Shown piece after piece: positions 27,128-36,639 of a stretch of 64,000 bases of DNA. A model generated the notes under the pieces. That model was not told the origin of the DNA. It ran no database searches and was given only the letters and a program-made list of their open reading frames with translations. A program made the translations under genes and the position numbers. The stretch's first letter is position 1, and the number at the start of each line of letters is the position of its first letter. The DNA comes from Priestia aryabhattai (lineage in GTDB: Bacteria > Bacillota > Bacilli > Bacillales > Bacillaceae_H): the NCBI RefSeq assembly GCF_023715685.1, contig NZ_JAMBOQ010000001.1, forward strand, positions 744,001 through 808,000. Reading direction: 5' to 3'.

Positions 27128-28447
27128 TTACTTTTTTACCGTCACTTTGTATTTCACGTCATTTTTTACAATGTCTTCATATGTTTCGCGTTTTACCACT
27201 AGCTGTGCTTCTCCATCTTCTACAAACACGACAGCTGGTTTTGGCAAACGGTTATAGTGGCTTGCCATAGAATAACCGTAAGCGCCTGTACAAAACATCG
27301 CTAATAAATCATCTGGGTTTGCTTTTGGAAGGTGTACATCCCACATCAGCATATCCCCCGATTCGCAGCACTTACCTGCGATGGATACGAGCTCATCACT
27401 CTCATCATTCATTCGATTGGCAATGACCGCTTCATATTTCGCTTGATACAGCGCAGGACGGATATTGTCGTTCATTCCTCCGTCAATCGCTACATATTCA
27501 CGTACATTAGGTACATGTTTACGAGAACCAATTGAATACAGGGTCGTTCCAGCATCTCCTACAAGAGAGCGGCCGGGCTCAATCCAAATTTCAGGAATTT
27601 CTACTTCTAACTGTTTGGACTGCTTTTTGACCTCTTCTATAATAACTTCCACATACTGAGAAACAGGGATAGGCTGATCTTCTTCCGTATAACGAATACC
27701 AAAGCCGCCGCCTAAATTTAATACTTGCGGAACAAATTCTATACTCTGTTTCCACTCTTTCATTTTTGCAAAAAGCTTTTGAGTCGCCATAATAAATCCC
27801 GTTGTTTCAAAAATTTGCGATCCTATATGACAGTGAATACCTAAAAGTTCTAGACCCTTGCTATTTTGCACAAGACGCACAGCTTCGTCTGCTTGACCAT
27901 TTTGAAGGTCAAACCCAAACTTAGAGTCTTCCTGCCCTGTCAAGATATAATCATGGGTATGAGCTTCAATTCCAGGTGTTAATCTGAGAAGAATAGGCAT
28001 CTTTTTTTGACACTGTTCCGTTATTTCCTGAAGCAATGCAATTTCATAAAAATTATCAACTACAATGCATCCTACATCTTCTTTGATGGCCATTTCTAGT
28101 TCCGCCCGGCTTTTATTGTTTCCATGAAAATGAATACGTTCTTTCGGAAAGTCAGCTGCTAAAGCCGTATACAGTTCTCCTCCCGAAACAACGTCTAACG
28201 AAAGACCTTCTTCATGAACGACTTGAACCATTGCAATTGTAGAAAAAGCTTTGCTTGCATAAGCGACCTGTGCTTTTACCCCATGCTTTTCAAATGTTTC
28301 TTTAAATCCTCTAGCACGCTGCCGAATTAAAGCTACGTCATATACGTAAAGGGGTGTCCCAAAATTTGATGCTAATTCAACCGTATCAACTCCACCAATT
28401 TCAAGATGACCCTGTTTATTTATGCGACTTGTTCCGTGTAAAAACAT
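27128..28447 (-). CDS. lysA: Diaminopimelate decarboxylase LysA
   Basis: 439 residues, fold-type III PLP enzyme making lysine from meso-DAP. PLP lysine in AYASKAF (about residue 62), HCHIGSQI, EPGRSLVGDAG and the substrate CESGDML motif. Precedes nothing on its strand; a strong terminator separates it from the spoVA operon. No lysine riboswitch was seen in the 138-nt gap upstream. Confidence 0.96.
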   Translation of the reverse strand: MFLHGTSRINKQGHLEIGGVDTVELASNFGTPLYVYDVALIRQRARGFKETFEKHGVKAQVAYASKAFSTIAMVQVVHEEGLSLDVVSGGELYTALAADFPKERIHFHGNNKSRAELEMAIKEDVGCIVVDNFYEIALLQEITEQCQKKMPILLRLTPGIEAHTHDYILTGQEDSKFGFDLQNGQADEAVRLVQNSKGLELLGIHCHIGSQIFETTGFIMATQKLFAKMKEWKQSIEFVPQVLNLGGGFGIRYTEEDQPIPVSQYVEVIIEEVKKQSKQLEVEIPEIWIEPGRSLVGDAGTTLYSIGSRKHVPNVREYVAIDGGMNDNIRPALYQAKYEAVIANRMNDESDELVSIAGKCCESGDMLMWDVHLPKANPDDLLAMFCTGAYGYSMASHYNRLPKPAVVFVEDGEAQLVVKRETYEDIVKNDVKYKVTVKK

Positions 28448-28475
28448 GTTTAGACCCCGTTCCTGTGTATAGTGT

Positions 28476-28513
28476 AAAAAAGACAGTTAACGGCAATTCG
28501 CTGCTAACTGTCT
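28476..28513 (-). terminator. Terminator of the spoVA operon
   Basis: AGACAGTTA/TAACTGTCT stem with extra inner pairs, followed by TTTTTTACAC on the minus strand, 70 nt after spoVAF. Confidence 0.85.
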
Positions 28514-28585
28514 AAACATTTATTATTTTCCATATTTAAAACAAATCTATCACATCTTCATACAGGTTTCAACCACATATTTTGT

Positions 28586-30067
28586 TTAAGGTTTGGCAGG
28601 CTGGCGGTCTTTATCCTGCGGATGCACAATACTAGGTCGCGGATTTGCTCCAGGAACCGGTGTGCGAATGATAATCTGCCATAAAGCCTGCGGATTAAAT
28701 GGCAGAAACGGCCACAAATAAGGCGTATTCAATGATTTTAGACGCACCATGTAGAGAATGATAGCCGTTGTCGCAATAAGGAATCCTGGAGTATGAAATG
28801 CCGCAACAAAAATTAATAAAAACAATCTCAGCATCTTATTTGCCACTGCTAACTCATAGCTTGGCGTTGAAAAAGAACCAATGGACGCAATAGCTACATA
28901 AAGAATAACTTCCGGAACAAACAATCCTACATCAATGGCAATCTGTCCAATGAGTGCTGCAGCAATTAAACCCATAGCAGTAGCAAGCGGTGTCGGCGTA
29001 TGAATGGCGGCCATCCTCAGGAACTCAACCCCTAGATCGGCTAAGAAAATCTGGATAACTGTCGGAATATTTGTTGCTTCGTTTGGCCCAATAAATTGCA
29101 ATTTTGCCGGCAGCAGATCTGGCTCAAGTACAAATAACAGCCATAGCGGTAATAAGAAAAGAGACGCAAGAATTCCTAAAAACCGTATCCAGCGTATAAA
29201 GGTACCTACAGAAGGAGACTGCCTGTATTCTTCTGCATGCTGCACGTGATGAAACAGCGTAGTTGGTGTAATAATAACGCTTGGTGACGTATCGGTAATA
29301 ATAATGACATGCCCCTCTAGTACATGGGCTGCTGCTGTATCAGGGCGTTCTGTATAGCGTACCATCGGAAAAGGGTTAATTCCTTGTTTGACTAAAAACT
29401 CTTCAATGGATTTGTCAGCCATAGGCAAACCATCTACATCGATAGCTTCCAGTTCATCTTTTATCAGTTTAACCAGTCCTGGATCAGCTACCCCCTTTAT
29501 GTACCCAATCGCTACGTCCAGTTTCGAACGTTCGCCTACCTTCATAATTTCAAAACGAAATCTTCCGTCACGGATTCGTCTTCTCGTTAACGCTGTATTG
29601 ATAATGATGTTTTCAGTGTATCCATCTCTTGCTCCGCGAATCACTTTCTCTGTATCCGCTTCTTCAGGCGATCTGCCGGGATACGTACGCACATCGACTT
29701 CAAAGCCAACTTCTTCACCGTCAATTAAAACGAATAACAGTCCTGATAAAACAGAAACCATTCCATCATCTAACGTTTTTAAAGGCTTTACTTGCTGATG
29801 AATAAGACGGTTTTCAACAATATCTTTTAGCTTCGCTTTTTCAACTTCATTATCATTAATTTGAACGAGCACTTTTGTAATTTCAATAATAAATGAGCTG
29901 TCGCATAATCCTGTTACATAGTAAACATGAACTTCTCGATCCAAAATAAGTAGTTTACGCACGCCCACATCAAAACTTGTGTTCATACTAGCGTTTTCTT
30001 TGAACCACTGATCGTTTTTTTGCACTTTTGAAAAAATAGCTGTTTTCTGCTCTGCTGGCTTACCCAA
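28586..30067 (-). CDS. spoVAF: Stage V sporulation protein SpoVAF (GerA-A family)
   Basis: 493 residues. Large soluble N-terminal domain then about five transmembrane helices; motifs [39 protein letters not shown] (quoted: [20 protein letters not shown]), and a proline-rich C terminus. It resembles germinant-receptor A subunits and joins the SpoVA locus in many Bacillus. Eight-base overlap with spoVAEa. Last gene of the operon. Confidence 0.93.
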   Translation of the reverse strand: MGKPAEQKTAIFSKVQKNDQWFKENASMNTSFDVGVRKLLILDREVHVYYVTGLCDSSFIIEITKVLVQINDNEVEKAKLKDIVENRLIHQQVKPLKTLDDGMVSVLSGLLFVLIDGEEVGFEVDVRTYPGRSPEEADTEKVIRGARDGYTENIIINTALTRRRIRDGRFRFEIMKVGERSKLDVAIGYIKGVADPGLVKLIKDELEAIDVDGLPMADKSIEEFLVKQGINPFPMVRYTERPDTAAAHVLEGHVIIITDTSPSVIITPTTLFHHVQHAEEYRQSPSVGTFIRWIRFLGILASLFLLPLWLLFVLEPDLLPAKLQFIGPNEATNIPTVIQIFLADLGVEFLRMAAIHTPTPLATAMGLIAAALIGQIAIDVGLFVPEVILYVAIASIGSFSTPSYELAVANKMLRLFLLIFVAAFHTPGFLIATTAIILYMVRLKSLNTPYLWPFLPFNPQALWQIIIRTPVPGANPRPSIVHPQDKDRQPAKP

Positions 30068-30626
30068 ACGAACCGCTCCTTTCTAAAATAAGTCTTGCTG
30101 CTTTTTCAGTAATCGGACATCCAATTTCAATATCGTCCATCCTAGCCATTTTGCCGATATCCCCTATTCCTACAACTAAGGGAACATCCAGCTGATCCAA
30201 GCAGTAAACTGTATCTCCATTAATTCGGCCGACTTCTAACTCTTGAATTCCGCTTTTATCCACGCCGTAATGCGATAGTTCTCCAAAACGATCGATGGTC
30301 ACATCCACTCTTGTCCATTCGCTTTGATGGGTGCGTGATGCAACGGCGATCACTCCAAGAACTTCTACTTGAGGATGCTTTGCTACGTGCAGCAAAGCAA
30401 TTTCTCCTGGTCCTTCCTCTAAGAAACCGCTATCGTCGAACATCACAAAGACGGGATCATATGGTGCTTGAAGGATTAAATCTACCGTTTGACTACCTGT
30501 TAACGTAGTAGGGTTTCCATATGATCTCGAAATGCATCTGCCACCAACCGATTTAGCTACATGCTCAATTGCTTTACGTGCATATTCATCGCCATCGGTT
30601 ACAATAATGACCCTTCTTTTTTTCAT
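30060..30626 (-). CDS. spoVAEA: SpoVAEa, soluble spoVA component
   Basis: 188 residues without membrane segments; [21 protein letters not shown] and [17 protein letters not shown] are typical. Exact role in DPA uptake is unclear; the spoVAE region is split into Ea and Eb as in B. subtilis. Ends overlapping spoVAF. Confidence 0.92.
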   Translation of the reverse strand: MKKRRVIIVTDGDEYARKAIEHVAKSVGGRCISRSYGNPTTLTGSQTVDLILQAPYDPVFVMFDDSGFLEEGPGEIALLHVAKHPQVEVLGVIAVASRTHQSEWTRVDVTIDRFGELSHYGVDKSGIQELEVGRINGDTVYCLDQLDVPLVVGIGDIGKMARMDDIEIGCPITEKAARLILERSGSFG

Positions 30627-30632
30627 AATCTT

Positions 30633-30983
30633 TTATCCTTTCGGTTTAAAGATTAACGCGATAATAAAAGCAAATAAAATAGCTGCTGAAATTCCAGCCG
30701 AGGTAAGTTCAAAAATACCAATCCCAATCCCAATAAATCCATGGTCATCCGCTTGCTTCATCGCTCCGTGCAGCAAAGAATGACCAAAGCTTGTAATTGG
30801 AACCGTCGCTCCGGCGCCAGCAAATTCAATTAACTTATCATAAAGACCAAATCCATCTAAAATCGCTCCTGCAACTACAAACGAACTCATAACGTGCGCT
30901 GGAGTAAGCTTAGCAAGATCAAGCAGCAGCTGCCCAATAACGCAAATGATTCCTCCTACAACAAAAGCTATTACATACTCCAT
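30633..30983 (-). CDS. spoVAEB: SpoVAEb, membrane channel component
   Basis: 116 residues, four hydrophobic helices; [20 protein letters not shown] matches the same loop in SpoVAC (GAGSAVPVTGFANSMTSAA). Part of the inner-spore-membrane dipicolinate channel. Confidence 0.93.
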   Translation of the reverse strand: MEYVIAFVVGGIICVIGQLLLDLAKLTPAHVMSSFVVAGAILDGFGLYDKLIEFAGAGATVPITSFGHSLLHGAMKQADDHGFIGIGIGIFELTSAGISAAILFAFIIALIFKPKG

Positions 30984-30986
30984 TGA

Positions 30987-32000
30987 TCATCCCTCCCCAA
31001 TATGTTCTAAGACGACGCCATGAGCAATTGTTGGAATTGACTCTTTTTGCTGAATCATCGTTGGACTTAAAAGAGCTCCTGTTGCCACCATAAACACTTT
31101 CTTTAAGTTTCCGGATTTTAATTCATTTAAAATATGACCATACGTGACAATAGCCGAGCAGCCGCAGCCGCTTCCTCCTGCAAATACATTTTGGTCAGGG
31201 CGATATACCATTAATCCGCAATCATTATGGTTGGTTGATATATCGTAGCCTTCGTCCTTGAGCAGCTGTTTTAAGATCGGACTTCCTACACCAGATAAAT
31301 CTCCTGTTAAAATAAGATCATACTCGCTTGGAGAGACGTTTAAGTCTTCCAAATGCCTTTGAATGGTATCTGCAGCAGCTGGTGCCATAGCGGAACCCAT
31401 ATCGTTTGCGTTTTTAATACCATAATCCATCACCCGACCAATCGTTGCAGACGTCAGACGCACAATACCTTTTTCCTTCGAGACAAGCGCTGCCCCTGCT
31501 CCCGTAATGGTTGCCGTTGCTGTATCTGGTTTTTGTCCTCCGTACTCGGTAGGATTTCGAAATTGGCGCTCAGCCGTTGCATTATGACTGCTCGCTGATG
31601 CAATAACACGATTAGCAAATCCCGCATCCACAAGAGCTGCTCCTGTTGCCAATGTTTCCATTGATGTGGAGCAAGCGCCAAACATACATAGAAATGGAAT
31701 TTGATTATGCCGAGCTACAAAATTAGCTGTTACGTTTTGATTTAATAAATCTCCAGCCAAAAACAAATCAACGTCTTCATATGATAAATTTATTTTTTGT
31801 AAGCAGGAATCAATGGACTCCGTCATCAGTCTTCTTTCAGCTAACTCCCAGTTGTCTTCTTCACAGTGCAAATCTTTATGTGTAATATCAAATGTTTCTC
31901 CTAACGGTCCATCTGCTTCTTTTGGTCCTACTGCTGTTCCTGTAGCATTAATGTAAATAGGATTTTCATAAACCCACGTTTGCTTTCCAGTTTTTCTCAT
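30987..32000 (-). CDS. spoVAD: SpoVAD, thiolase-fold spoVA protein
   Basis: 337 residues with a ketoacyl-synthase/thiolase fold; GACSTSMETLATGAALVDAG and GGSGCGCSAIVTYGHIL are visible. Known to bind DPA directly on the inner spore membrane. Starts ATG at 32000; 3-nt gap to spoVAEb. Confidence 0.95.
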   Translation of the reverse strand: MRKTGKQTWVYENPIYINATGTAVGPKEADGPLGETFDITHKDLHCEEDNWELAERRLMTESIDSCLQKINLSYEDVDLFLAGDLLNQNVTANFVARHNQIPFLCMFGACSTSMETLATGAALVDAGFANRVIASASSHNATAERQFRNPTEYGGQKPDTATATITGAGAALVSKEKGIVRLTSATIGRVMDYGIKNANDMGSAMAPAAADTIQRHLEDLNVSPSEYDLILTGDLSGVGSPILKQLLKDEGYDISTNHNDCGLMVYRPDQNVFAGGSGCGCSAIVTYGHILNELKSGNLKKVFMVATGALLSPTMIQQKESIPTIAHGVVLEHIGEG

Positions 32001-32013
32001 AATCCCCCTCTTT

Positions 32014-32475
32014 TCATAGCAAATAAGTTTTAAAAAGGTAGCGAATGATTCCTACAACGTAAGCTGAAACCGTTCCAAATACAATTACGTTTCCAGCCAG
32101 CTTGAACATGTTCGTCGCAACTCCGAGAACAATTCCTTCACTTCGATGTTCAAGCGCTGCACTCGTCATGGAATTGGCAAAACCCGTAACAGGAACGGCT
32201 GAACCTGCACCTGCGAATTGACCAATACGATCGTATATCCCAAATCCGGTTAAGAGCGCAGATATTAAAATAAGGGTTGCAACGGTAGGATTACCTGCAT
32301 TTTTTTCATTAAAGTCAAAAAATGCAATATAGAAATTTTGAATTGCCTGTCCTAATGTACAAATGATTCCCCCTACCAAAAAGGCTTTTAGGCAATTTGC
32401 CAAATATGAAGGCTTAGGCTGAAATGGTTTAATGCTTTCTTGATAGTTATCTTTTAATTTTTGATTATTTGCCAT
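32014..32475 (-). CDS. spoVAC: SpoVAC, mechanosensitive-like channel component
   Basis: 153 residues, about four membrane helices; homologous loop GAGSAVPVTGFANSM shared with SpoVAEb. Thought to form the DPA channel pore. Confidence 0.95.
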   Translation of the reverse strand: MANNQKLKDNYQESIKPFQPKPSYLANCLKAFLVGGIICTLGQAIQNFYIAFFDFNEKNAGNPTVATLILISALLTGFGIYDRIGQFAGAGSAVPVTGFANSMTSAALEHRSEGIVLGVATNMFKLAGNVIVFGTVSAYVVGIIRYLFKTYLL

Positions 32476-32493
32476 GTTACATACATCCTTTTC

Positions 32494-32919
32494 TTATTGA
32501 TTAACAAAATAAATCCAATGAAATAATGATCCGCATACTTTGCCTAGTACAATGGCCATTAACAATAAAATAAGCTTGCCTTCCATTCCTATTCGCTTCG
32601 TTAACGTCGGCAATACATTAAGCACTTCTGTTAACGCTGCTGCCAGCATTCCGATAAAAATACCGCTCGTTAAACCTATGATCATAATAAGCACCGCAGG
32701 AAACTGCCACGTGTATTGATGAAGACTGCACCACCCGCCTGTAACAGCACCACCCACGACTCCCCATTCATATGCTTGAATATATTTCATGGTTTTGGTC
32801 AGCTGCATCAAACGCGGAATAATGCCCAGCACCGTTAAAAATGCTACAAACCCAGCACCTGCAGCCAGTCCTCCCGCAAGTCCAATTACAATGGTCATCA
32901 CAATGTTAATGATCATCAA
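32494..32919 (-). CDS. spoVAB: SpoVAB membrane protein
   Basis: 141 residues, about five hydrophobic helices, Gly-rich start IGLAGGLAAGAGFVAFLTVLG. Required with SpoVAA for DPA uptake; overlaps spoVAA by 14 nt. Confidence 0.93.
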   Translation of the reverse strand: MMIINIVMTIVIGLAGGLAAGAGFVAFLTVLGIIPRLMQLTKTMKYIQAYEWGVVGGAVTGGWCSLHQYTWQFPAVLIMIIGLTSGIFIGMLAAALTEVLNVLPTLTKRIGMEGKLILLLMAIVLGKVCGSLFHWIYFVNQ

Positions 32920-33526
32920 TTTTTTTCATACTTTCTTTATTCTCGTGCATAATGACGTATTGATCTAAGTCTTGCTGGTAATTAAACATTTCGACTTCGA
33001 GAGGACTAGGCTCTTCATTAATTCGTTTTCTAAAGACGTGGTTAAAAAACAGAATCATTCCCAAGCCTAAACCGATAGAGTAAGGCACTTGAATCAGTAA
33101 AGGCTGCTTATCTCTCAGACCGGTTAGCATATAGAACAATTTTTGATGTACTTGTCTCATACTCACATCTTCGTGAAAGTTCATAATCGCTAAAGCAGCT
33201 CCGATGAAGAGAAGAAACCAAACAGCTAGAAAAAACAAAAAGGAATATTGTTTCTTTTTATACACGACTTCTACAATCGTTTGAGCGGGTCCAATCGTCT
33301 GAATGTCTAAATGCGGATACTGAGAGGCAACTTTTTCAATTACCTTCATTAAATCAACAATGATAATATTTCGATCACTCATACTTACTTGATATACAAC
33401 TAGCTTTTCAATTTGCTTTTGAACGGAATCTCCTGCTATAACCATTGCTAATTGTCCAATATTTACAGCCTCATCAGGTTTTACTTGAATACGATGCCTC
33501 ATTTTAAGATAAAGAACGTTTTCCAT
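32906..33526 (-). CDS. spoVAA: SpoVAA, first gene of the spoVA operon
   Basis: 206 residues: soluble N-terminal half and two C-terminal transmembrane segments (about 115-133 and 150-168). Motif LKMRHRIQVKPDEAVNIGQLA. Follows a sigma-G-like promoter at 33566-33596. Confidence 0.93.
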   Translation of the reverse strand: MENVLYLKMRHRIQVKPDEAVNIGQLAMVIAGDSVQKQIEKLVVYQVSMSDRNIIIVDLMKVIEKVASQYPHLDIQTIGPAQTIVEVVYKKKQYSFLFFLAVWFLLFIGAALAIMNFHEDVSMRQVHQKLFYMLTGLRDKQPLLIQVPYSIGLGLGMILFFNHVFRKRINEEPSPLEVEMFNYQQDLDQYVIMHENKESMKKIDDH

Positions 33527-33565
33527 TCATATCACACCTTACGATTCATTATCTCCCTGTACGTG

Positions 33566-33596
33566 TAGTATGGATTTTCTTAAATTTTCTAATTCA
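33566..33596 (-). promoter_or_regulatory. Sigma-G promoter of the spoVA operon
   Basis: Minus strand TGAATT (33596-33591), 18-nt spacer, CATACTA (33572-33566), which is a full match to the sigma-G -10. It sits ~40 nt before spoVAA, and spoVA is forespore sigma-G controlled in B. subtilis. Confidence 0.75.
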
Positions 33597-33629
33597 CGTT
33601 TCTGAACAGACCATTAATTACCAAATAAA

Positions 33630-33679
33630 AAAGCAATCCGTTTCACTATTCTTCTTTGAATAGCAAAACGGATTGCTTC
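33630..33679 (-). terminator. Terminator of spoIIA/sigF operon
   Basis: AAGCAATCCGTTT/AAACGGATTGCTT stem topped by CTATTC/GAATAG, then TTTTTTATTTGG on the minus strand. Confidence 0.9.
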
Positions 33680-33686
33680 TTAACAA

Positions 33687-34448
33687 TTACGTATCATTCA
33701 TATGCAGCTTCATTTGTTTTAAGATTTTCTTCTCAAGCCTCGATACTTGCACCTGGGAAATTCCCAGCCTTGCGGCAACTTCGGACTGAGTTTGATCTTT
33801 GTAATACCTCAAATAGACAATGAGCTTTTCACGTTCATCAAGTTCTTCAATTGCTTCTTTTAAGGCAATTTTATCAAACCACTTTGCTTCCGTATGATCA
33901 GCAATTTGGTCAAGAAGGGTAATTGGATCTCCATCATTTTCATAGACGGTCTCGTGAATAGACGAAGGAGCACGATTAGCTTCTTGAGCTAGCACTACTT
34001 CTTCAGGAGTGAGATCCAAATGTTCTGCAACCTCAGCGACTGTAGGGACGCGTCCAAGTAATTTGGAAAGCTCGTCTTTTGCTTTACGTATTTTATTGCT
34101 CATTTCTTTCAGAGAACGGCTAACCTTTACCGTGCCATCATCACGAATAAATCGCTGAATTTCACCAATAATCATCGGAACAGCATATGTTGAAAATTTA
34201 ACATCATACGATAAGTCAAATTTATCAACGGACTTTAATAGCCCTATACATCCAATTTGAAATAAATCATCAGGCTCATAACCACGGTTAATAAAACGTT
34301 GAACAACCGACCAAACGAGCCGCATATTTTTTTGGACGATTGTATCTCGTGCAATTTGATCACCTTGCTGACTGCGCTTGATGAGGTCTTTAACTTCATG
34401 ATCCTTTAAATACGGTTCGTTTTTATTTTTTTTGACCTCCACATCCAT
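33687..34448 (-). CDS. sigF: Forespore RNA polymerase sigma-F factor
   Basis: 253 residues. Region 2 (DDLFQIGCIGLLKSVDKFD, YAVPMIIGEIQRFIRDDG), region 3 and region 4 HTH (SEVAARLGISQVQVSRLEKKIL). First forespore-specific sigma factor, held by SpoIIAB. The ATG at 34448 has AAGGAGA; the TTG two codons upstream was not chosen. Confidence 0.97.
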   Translation of the reverse strand: MDVEVKKNKNEPYLKDHEVKDLIKRSQQGDQIARDTIVQKNMRLVWSVVQRFINRGYEPDDLFQIGCIGLLKSVDKFDLSYDVKFSTYAVPMIIGEIQRFIRDDGTVKVSRSLKEMSNKIRKAKDELSKLLGRVPTVAEVAEHLDLTPEEVVLAQEANRAPSSIHETVYENDGDPITLLDQIADHTEAKWFDKIALKEAIEELDEREKLIVYLRYYKDQTQSEVAARLGISQVQVSRLEKKILKQMKLHMNDT

Positions 34449-34460
34449 TGGCAAGTCTCC

Positions 34461-34904
34461 TTAATTACATAGCGCTTTACTATTTGTTAAGTGCTTTTTT
34501 AAATATAAGGTCGTACCTTCTAATACAGTAGACTCCACTCGAATTTCGTCCATAAAGTTTTCCATTATGGTGAAACCCATTCCAGAACGTTCTAGATCTG
34601 GTTTCGTTGTGTATAAAGGCTGCTTTGCTTCATCCACGTTATCGATACCAATTCCTTCATCACGAATCATCAGCTCGACTACACCGTCTTCATGAAGCGT
34701 CACAGAAATATATACGACACCATCCGGATTGCTTTCGTAGCCGTGAATAATAGCATTTGTTACTGCTTCAGATACGACTGTTTTAATTTCTGTTAACTCA
34801 TCCATTGTTGGATCTAACTGCGTAATAAATGATGCTACTGTGACGCGGGCAAACGATTCATTTTGACTAAGCGCGGAAAATTGGAGGTTCATTTGATTTT
34901 TCAT
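34461..34904 (-). CDS. spoIIAB: Anti-sigma-F factor/kinase SpoIIAB
   Basis: 147 residues, GHKL kinase: [14 protein letters not shown] (N box), [10 protein letters not shown] (G1), [10 protein letters not shown] (G2). Binds sigma-F and phosphorylates SpoIIAA. Shares one base with the spoIIAA stop. Confidence 0.97.
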   Translation of the reverse strand: MKNQMNLQFSALSQNESFARVTVASFITQLDPTMDELTEIKTVVSEAVTNAIIHGYESNPDGVVYISVTLHEDGVVELMIRDEGIGIDNVDEAKQPLYTTKPDLERSGMGFTIMENFMDEIRVESTVLEGTTLYLKKHLTNSKALCN

Positions 34905-35254
34905 TATGCCACCCCCAATTTTTGAAGCGCGTTTTCTTCACTATGTTCAAAACGAATAATTTTAAATAACCCTGACATATTAAACAAACGTTCTACGGCA
35001 GGAGAAATAGCGCATACAACCATTTCCCCGCCGTTATTATGAACCTGTTTGTATCTCCCTAAAATAACCCCTAAGCCAGAGCTGTCCATAAAGGATAGAT
35101 GCTGTAGATTTAAAATCAAATGGCTGATAGATTCCTTCTCTATCGCTTCTGTGATTTTGCTTCTTAGCTCTTCTGCCGTATGATGATCTAATTCTCCTGT
35201 TAATCGAACCAACAAGACATCTTGTTTGAATTCCAATTCAATCGAAAGACTCAC
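34904..35254 (-). CDS. spoIIAA: Anti-anti-sigma-F factor SpoIIAA
   Basis: 116 residues (STAS domain) from a GTG at 35254 behind GAGGAGG. Phosphorylated Ser in [17 protein letters not shown] (about residue 58). Dephosphorylation by SpoIIE frees sigma-F. The frame stays open 72 nt upstream without a ribosome site. Confidence 0.96.
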   Translation of the reverse strand: MSLSIELEFKQDVLLVRLTGELDHHTAEELRSKITEAIEKESISHLILNLQHLSFMDSSGLGVILGRYKQVHNNGGEMVVCAISPAVERLFNMSGLFKIIRFEHSEENALQKLGVA

Positions 35255-35286
35255 TATACAAACCTCCTCGGAAATCTTATAGTCAG

Positions 35287-35315
35287 TCTTTCGCTGCCGA
35301 CAGAATAGAATCCTT
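35287..35315 (-). promoter_or_regulatory. Candidate sigma-H promoter of spoIIA
   Basis: Minus strand GAAGGATTC (35316-35308) and AGCGAAAGA (35295-35287) with a 12-nt spacer, close to RnAGGAWWW-n11-12-RnnGAATWW. It lies between dacF and spoIIAA, where sigma-H drives spoIIA in B. subtilis. Confidence 0.45.
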
Positions 35316-35356
35316 CTCACCGACAAAACTAGTTCTATTTCGTCACATTTAGCTGT

Positions 35357-36523
35357 TTAAGATGTTTGAGAGAAAATAGAGAATGTACGTTTAAATAGCT
35401 TCCACCAAGAAGCAGCATCAATATCTTCTTTTGCAAGAAGCGGTGAAGAACTAACTACTTTGTTATCCTTCTTAATGGTCAAAATTCCAATTTTGTCGCC
35501 TTTTTGAATAGGAGCACTTAGCTTCTCATTCATTTTCACTTCTGTTTTAACGTCTTTGGCTGCATTTCCTTTTTTCAATAAAACAGAAATAGGCTCAGAC
35601 GTAATAGCTGTTACCTGATCTTCGCTACCCTTATTTACATCTATCTTGGTAATAACGTCTCCCTTTTTGTATAAAGGCTTCGTTGTATATTGACTGAATG
35701 CGTAGTCTAACATTTTGGTTACTTGATTATTGCGGTCTTTTGGAGTGCTTGCACCGAATACAACCGCTAACACACGCATATTTCCCTTTTTAGCGGTAGC
35801 TGTTAGGCAATACTTGGCCTGACCTGTAAATCCCGTTTTGAGTCCATCAACGCCGGGATAAAACTTCACTAAGCGGTTTGTATTTACTAACCAAAACTTC
35901 TTATCTGTATCCGTGCGTAAATAAGCTTCGTATTTACTTGTATAGTTAATAATTTTTTCATACTTTAGTAGCTCTCTGCCCATCATTGCCATATCATGAG
36001 CTGTACTATAGTGATTTTCTACGGGCAGACCTGTCGGATTTTGAAATTTTGTATGAGTCAAACCGAGCTCTTTCGCTTTTTGGTTCATCTTTGCTACAAA
36101 TTTTTCTTCTGATCCAGCTAAATATTCAGCCATTGCCATAGAAGCATCGTTACCAGAACCTATTGCAATCCCTTTTAACAGATCATTTACCGTCATTTCT
36201 TCTCCGGGCTCTAAAAAGATTTGTGAGCCTCCCATTGAAGCGGCATATTCACTTGCTCGCACTTTATCTTTTAAGGTAATTTTCCCTTTGTCCAAAGCCT
36301 CCATAATTAAAATCATTGTCATAATTTTTGTCATACTGGCAGGGGGAAGTTCTTGATTACTATTTTTTTCGTATAGAATTTTTCCTGTATCCCGTTCAAT
36401 TAAAATAGCTGACCTAGCACTATCAGCAAGCTCAGAACTCTTTTTTTCTGCGGCTAAAACAGGTTGCGTCATAAGTGGAAATAAAAATATGACAACGAGT
36501 AACTTTACAATAGTTCGCTTCAT
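35357..36523 (-). CDS. dacF: Sporulation D-Ala-D-Ala carboxypeptidase DacF
   Basis: 388 residues from the ATG at 36523 (GGAGG 10 nt upstream). Signal peptide (about 1-25), SxxK (SMTK), SGN (GSGNDAS), KTG (LKTGFTGQAKY), PBP5 C-terminal domain and an amphipathic tail. Regulates cortex crosslinking from the forespore side. Upstream of spoIIAA as in B. subtilis, with a sigma-F-type promoter. Confidence 0.94.
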   Translation of the reverse strand: MKRTIVKLLVVIFLFPLMTQPVLAAEKKSSELADSARSAILIERDTGKILYEKNSNQELPPASMTKIMTMILIMEALDKGKITLKDKVRASEYAASMGGSQIFLEPGEEMTVNDLLKGIAIGSGNDASMAMAEYLAGSEEKFVAKMNQKAKELGLTHTKFQNPTGLPVENHYSTAHDMAMMGRELLKYEKIINYTSKYEAYLRTDTDKKFWLVNTNRLVKFYPGVDGLKTGFTGQAKYCLTATAKKGNMRVLAVVFGASTPKDRNNQVTKMLDYAFSQYTTKPLYKKGDVITKIDVNKGSEDQVTAITSEPISVLLKKGNAAKDVKTEVKMNEKLSAPIQKGDKIGILTIKKDNKVVSSSPLLAKEDIDAASWWKLFKRTFSIFSQTS

Positions 36524-36552
36524 CTCCACAAACCTCCATTCTTTATACAACC

Positions 36553-36582
36553 TATTTTTTCCAAGGTATAATCGATTTATAC
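36553..36582 (-). promoter_or_regulatory. Sigma-F promoter of dacF
   Basis: Minus strand GTATA (36582-36578), 15-nt spacer, GGAAAAAATA (36562-36553). This fits GYATA / GGnnAnAHTR at every defined base. It is ~30 nt before the dacF ATG. Confidence 0.7.
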
Positions 36583-36598
36583 TAAACGAAATAAAAAA

Positions 36599-36622
36599 AG
36601 CATCGAGAAGTTCTCGATGCTT
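36599..36622 (-). terminator. Terminator of drm-punA
   Basis: AAGCATCGAGAA/TTCTCGATGCTT: one continuous palindrome (minimal loop) followed by TTTTTTTATTT on the minus strand. Confidence 0.88.
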
Positions 36623-36639
36623 GAAGTCATATTTTCTTA

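Noticed and set aside
28448..28585. Lysine riboswitch before lysA
   Set aside because: The gap is only 138 nt and is taken up by the spoVA terminator; no L-box motifs.
29388..29798. 136-codon plus-strand ORF inside spoVAF
   Set aside because: Serine-rich shadow frame of a conserved gene, no ribosome site.
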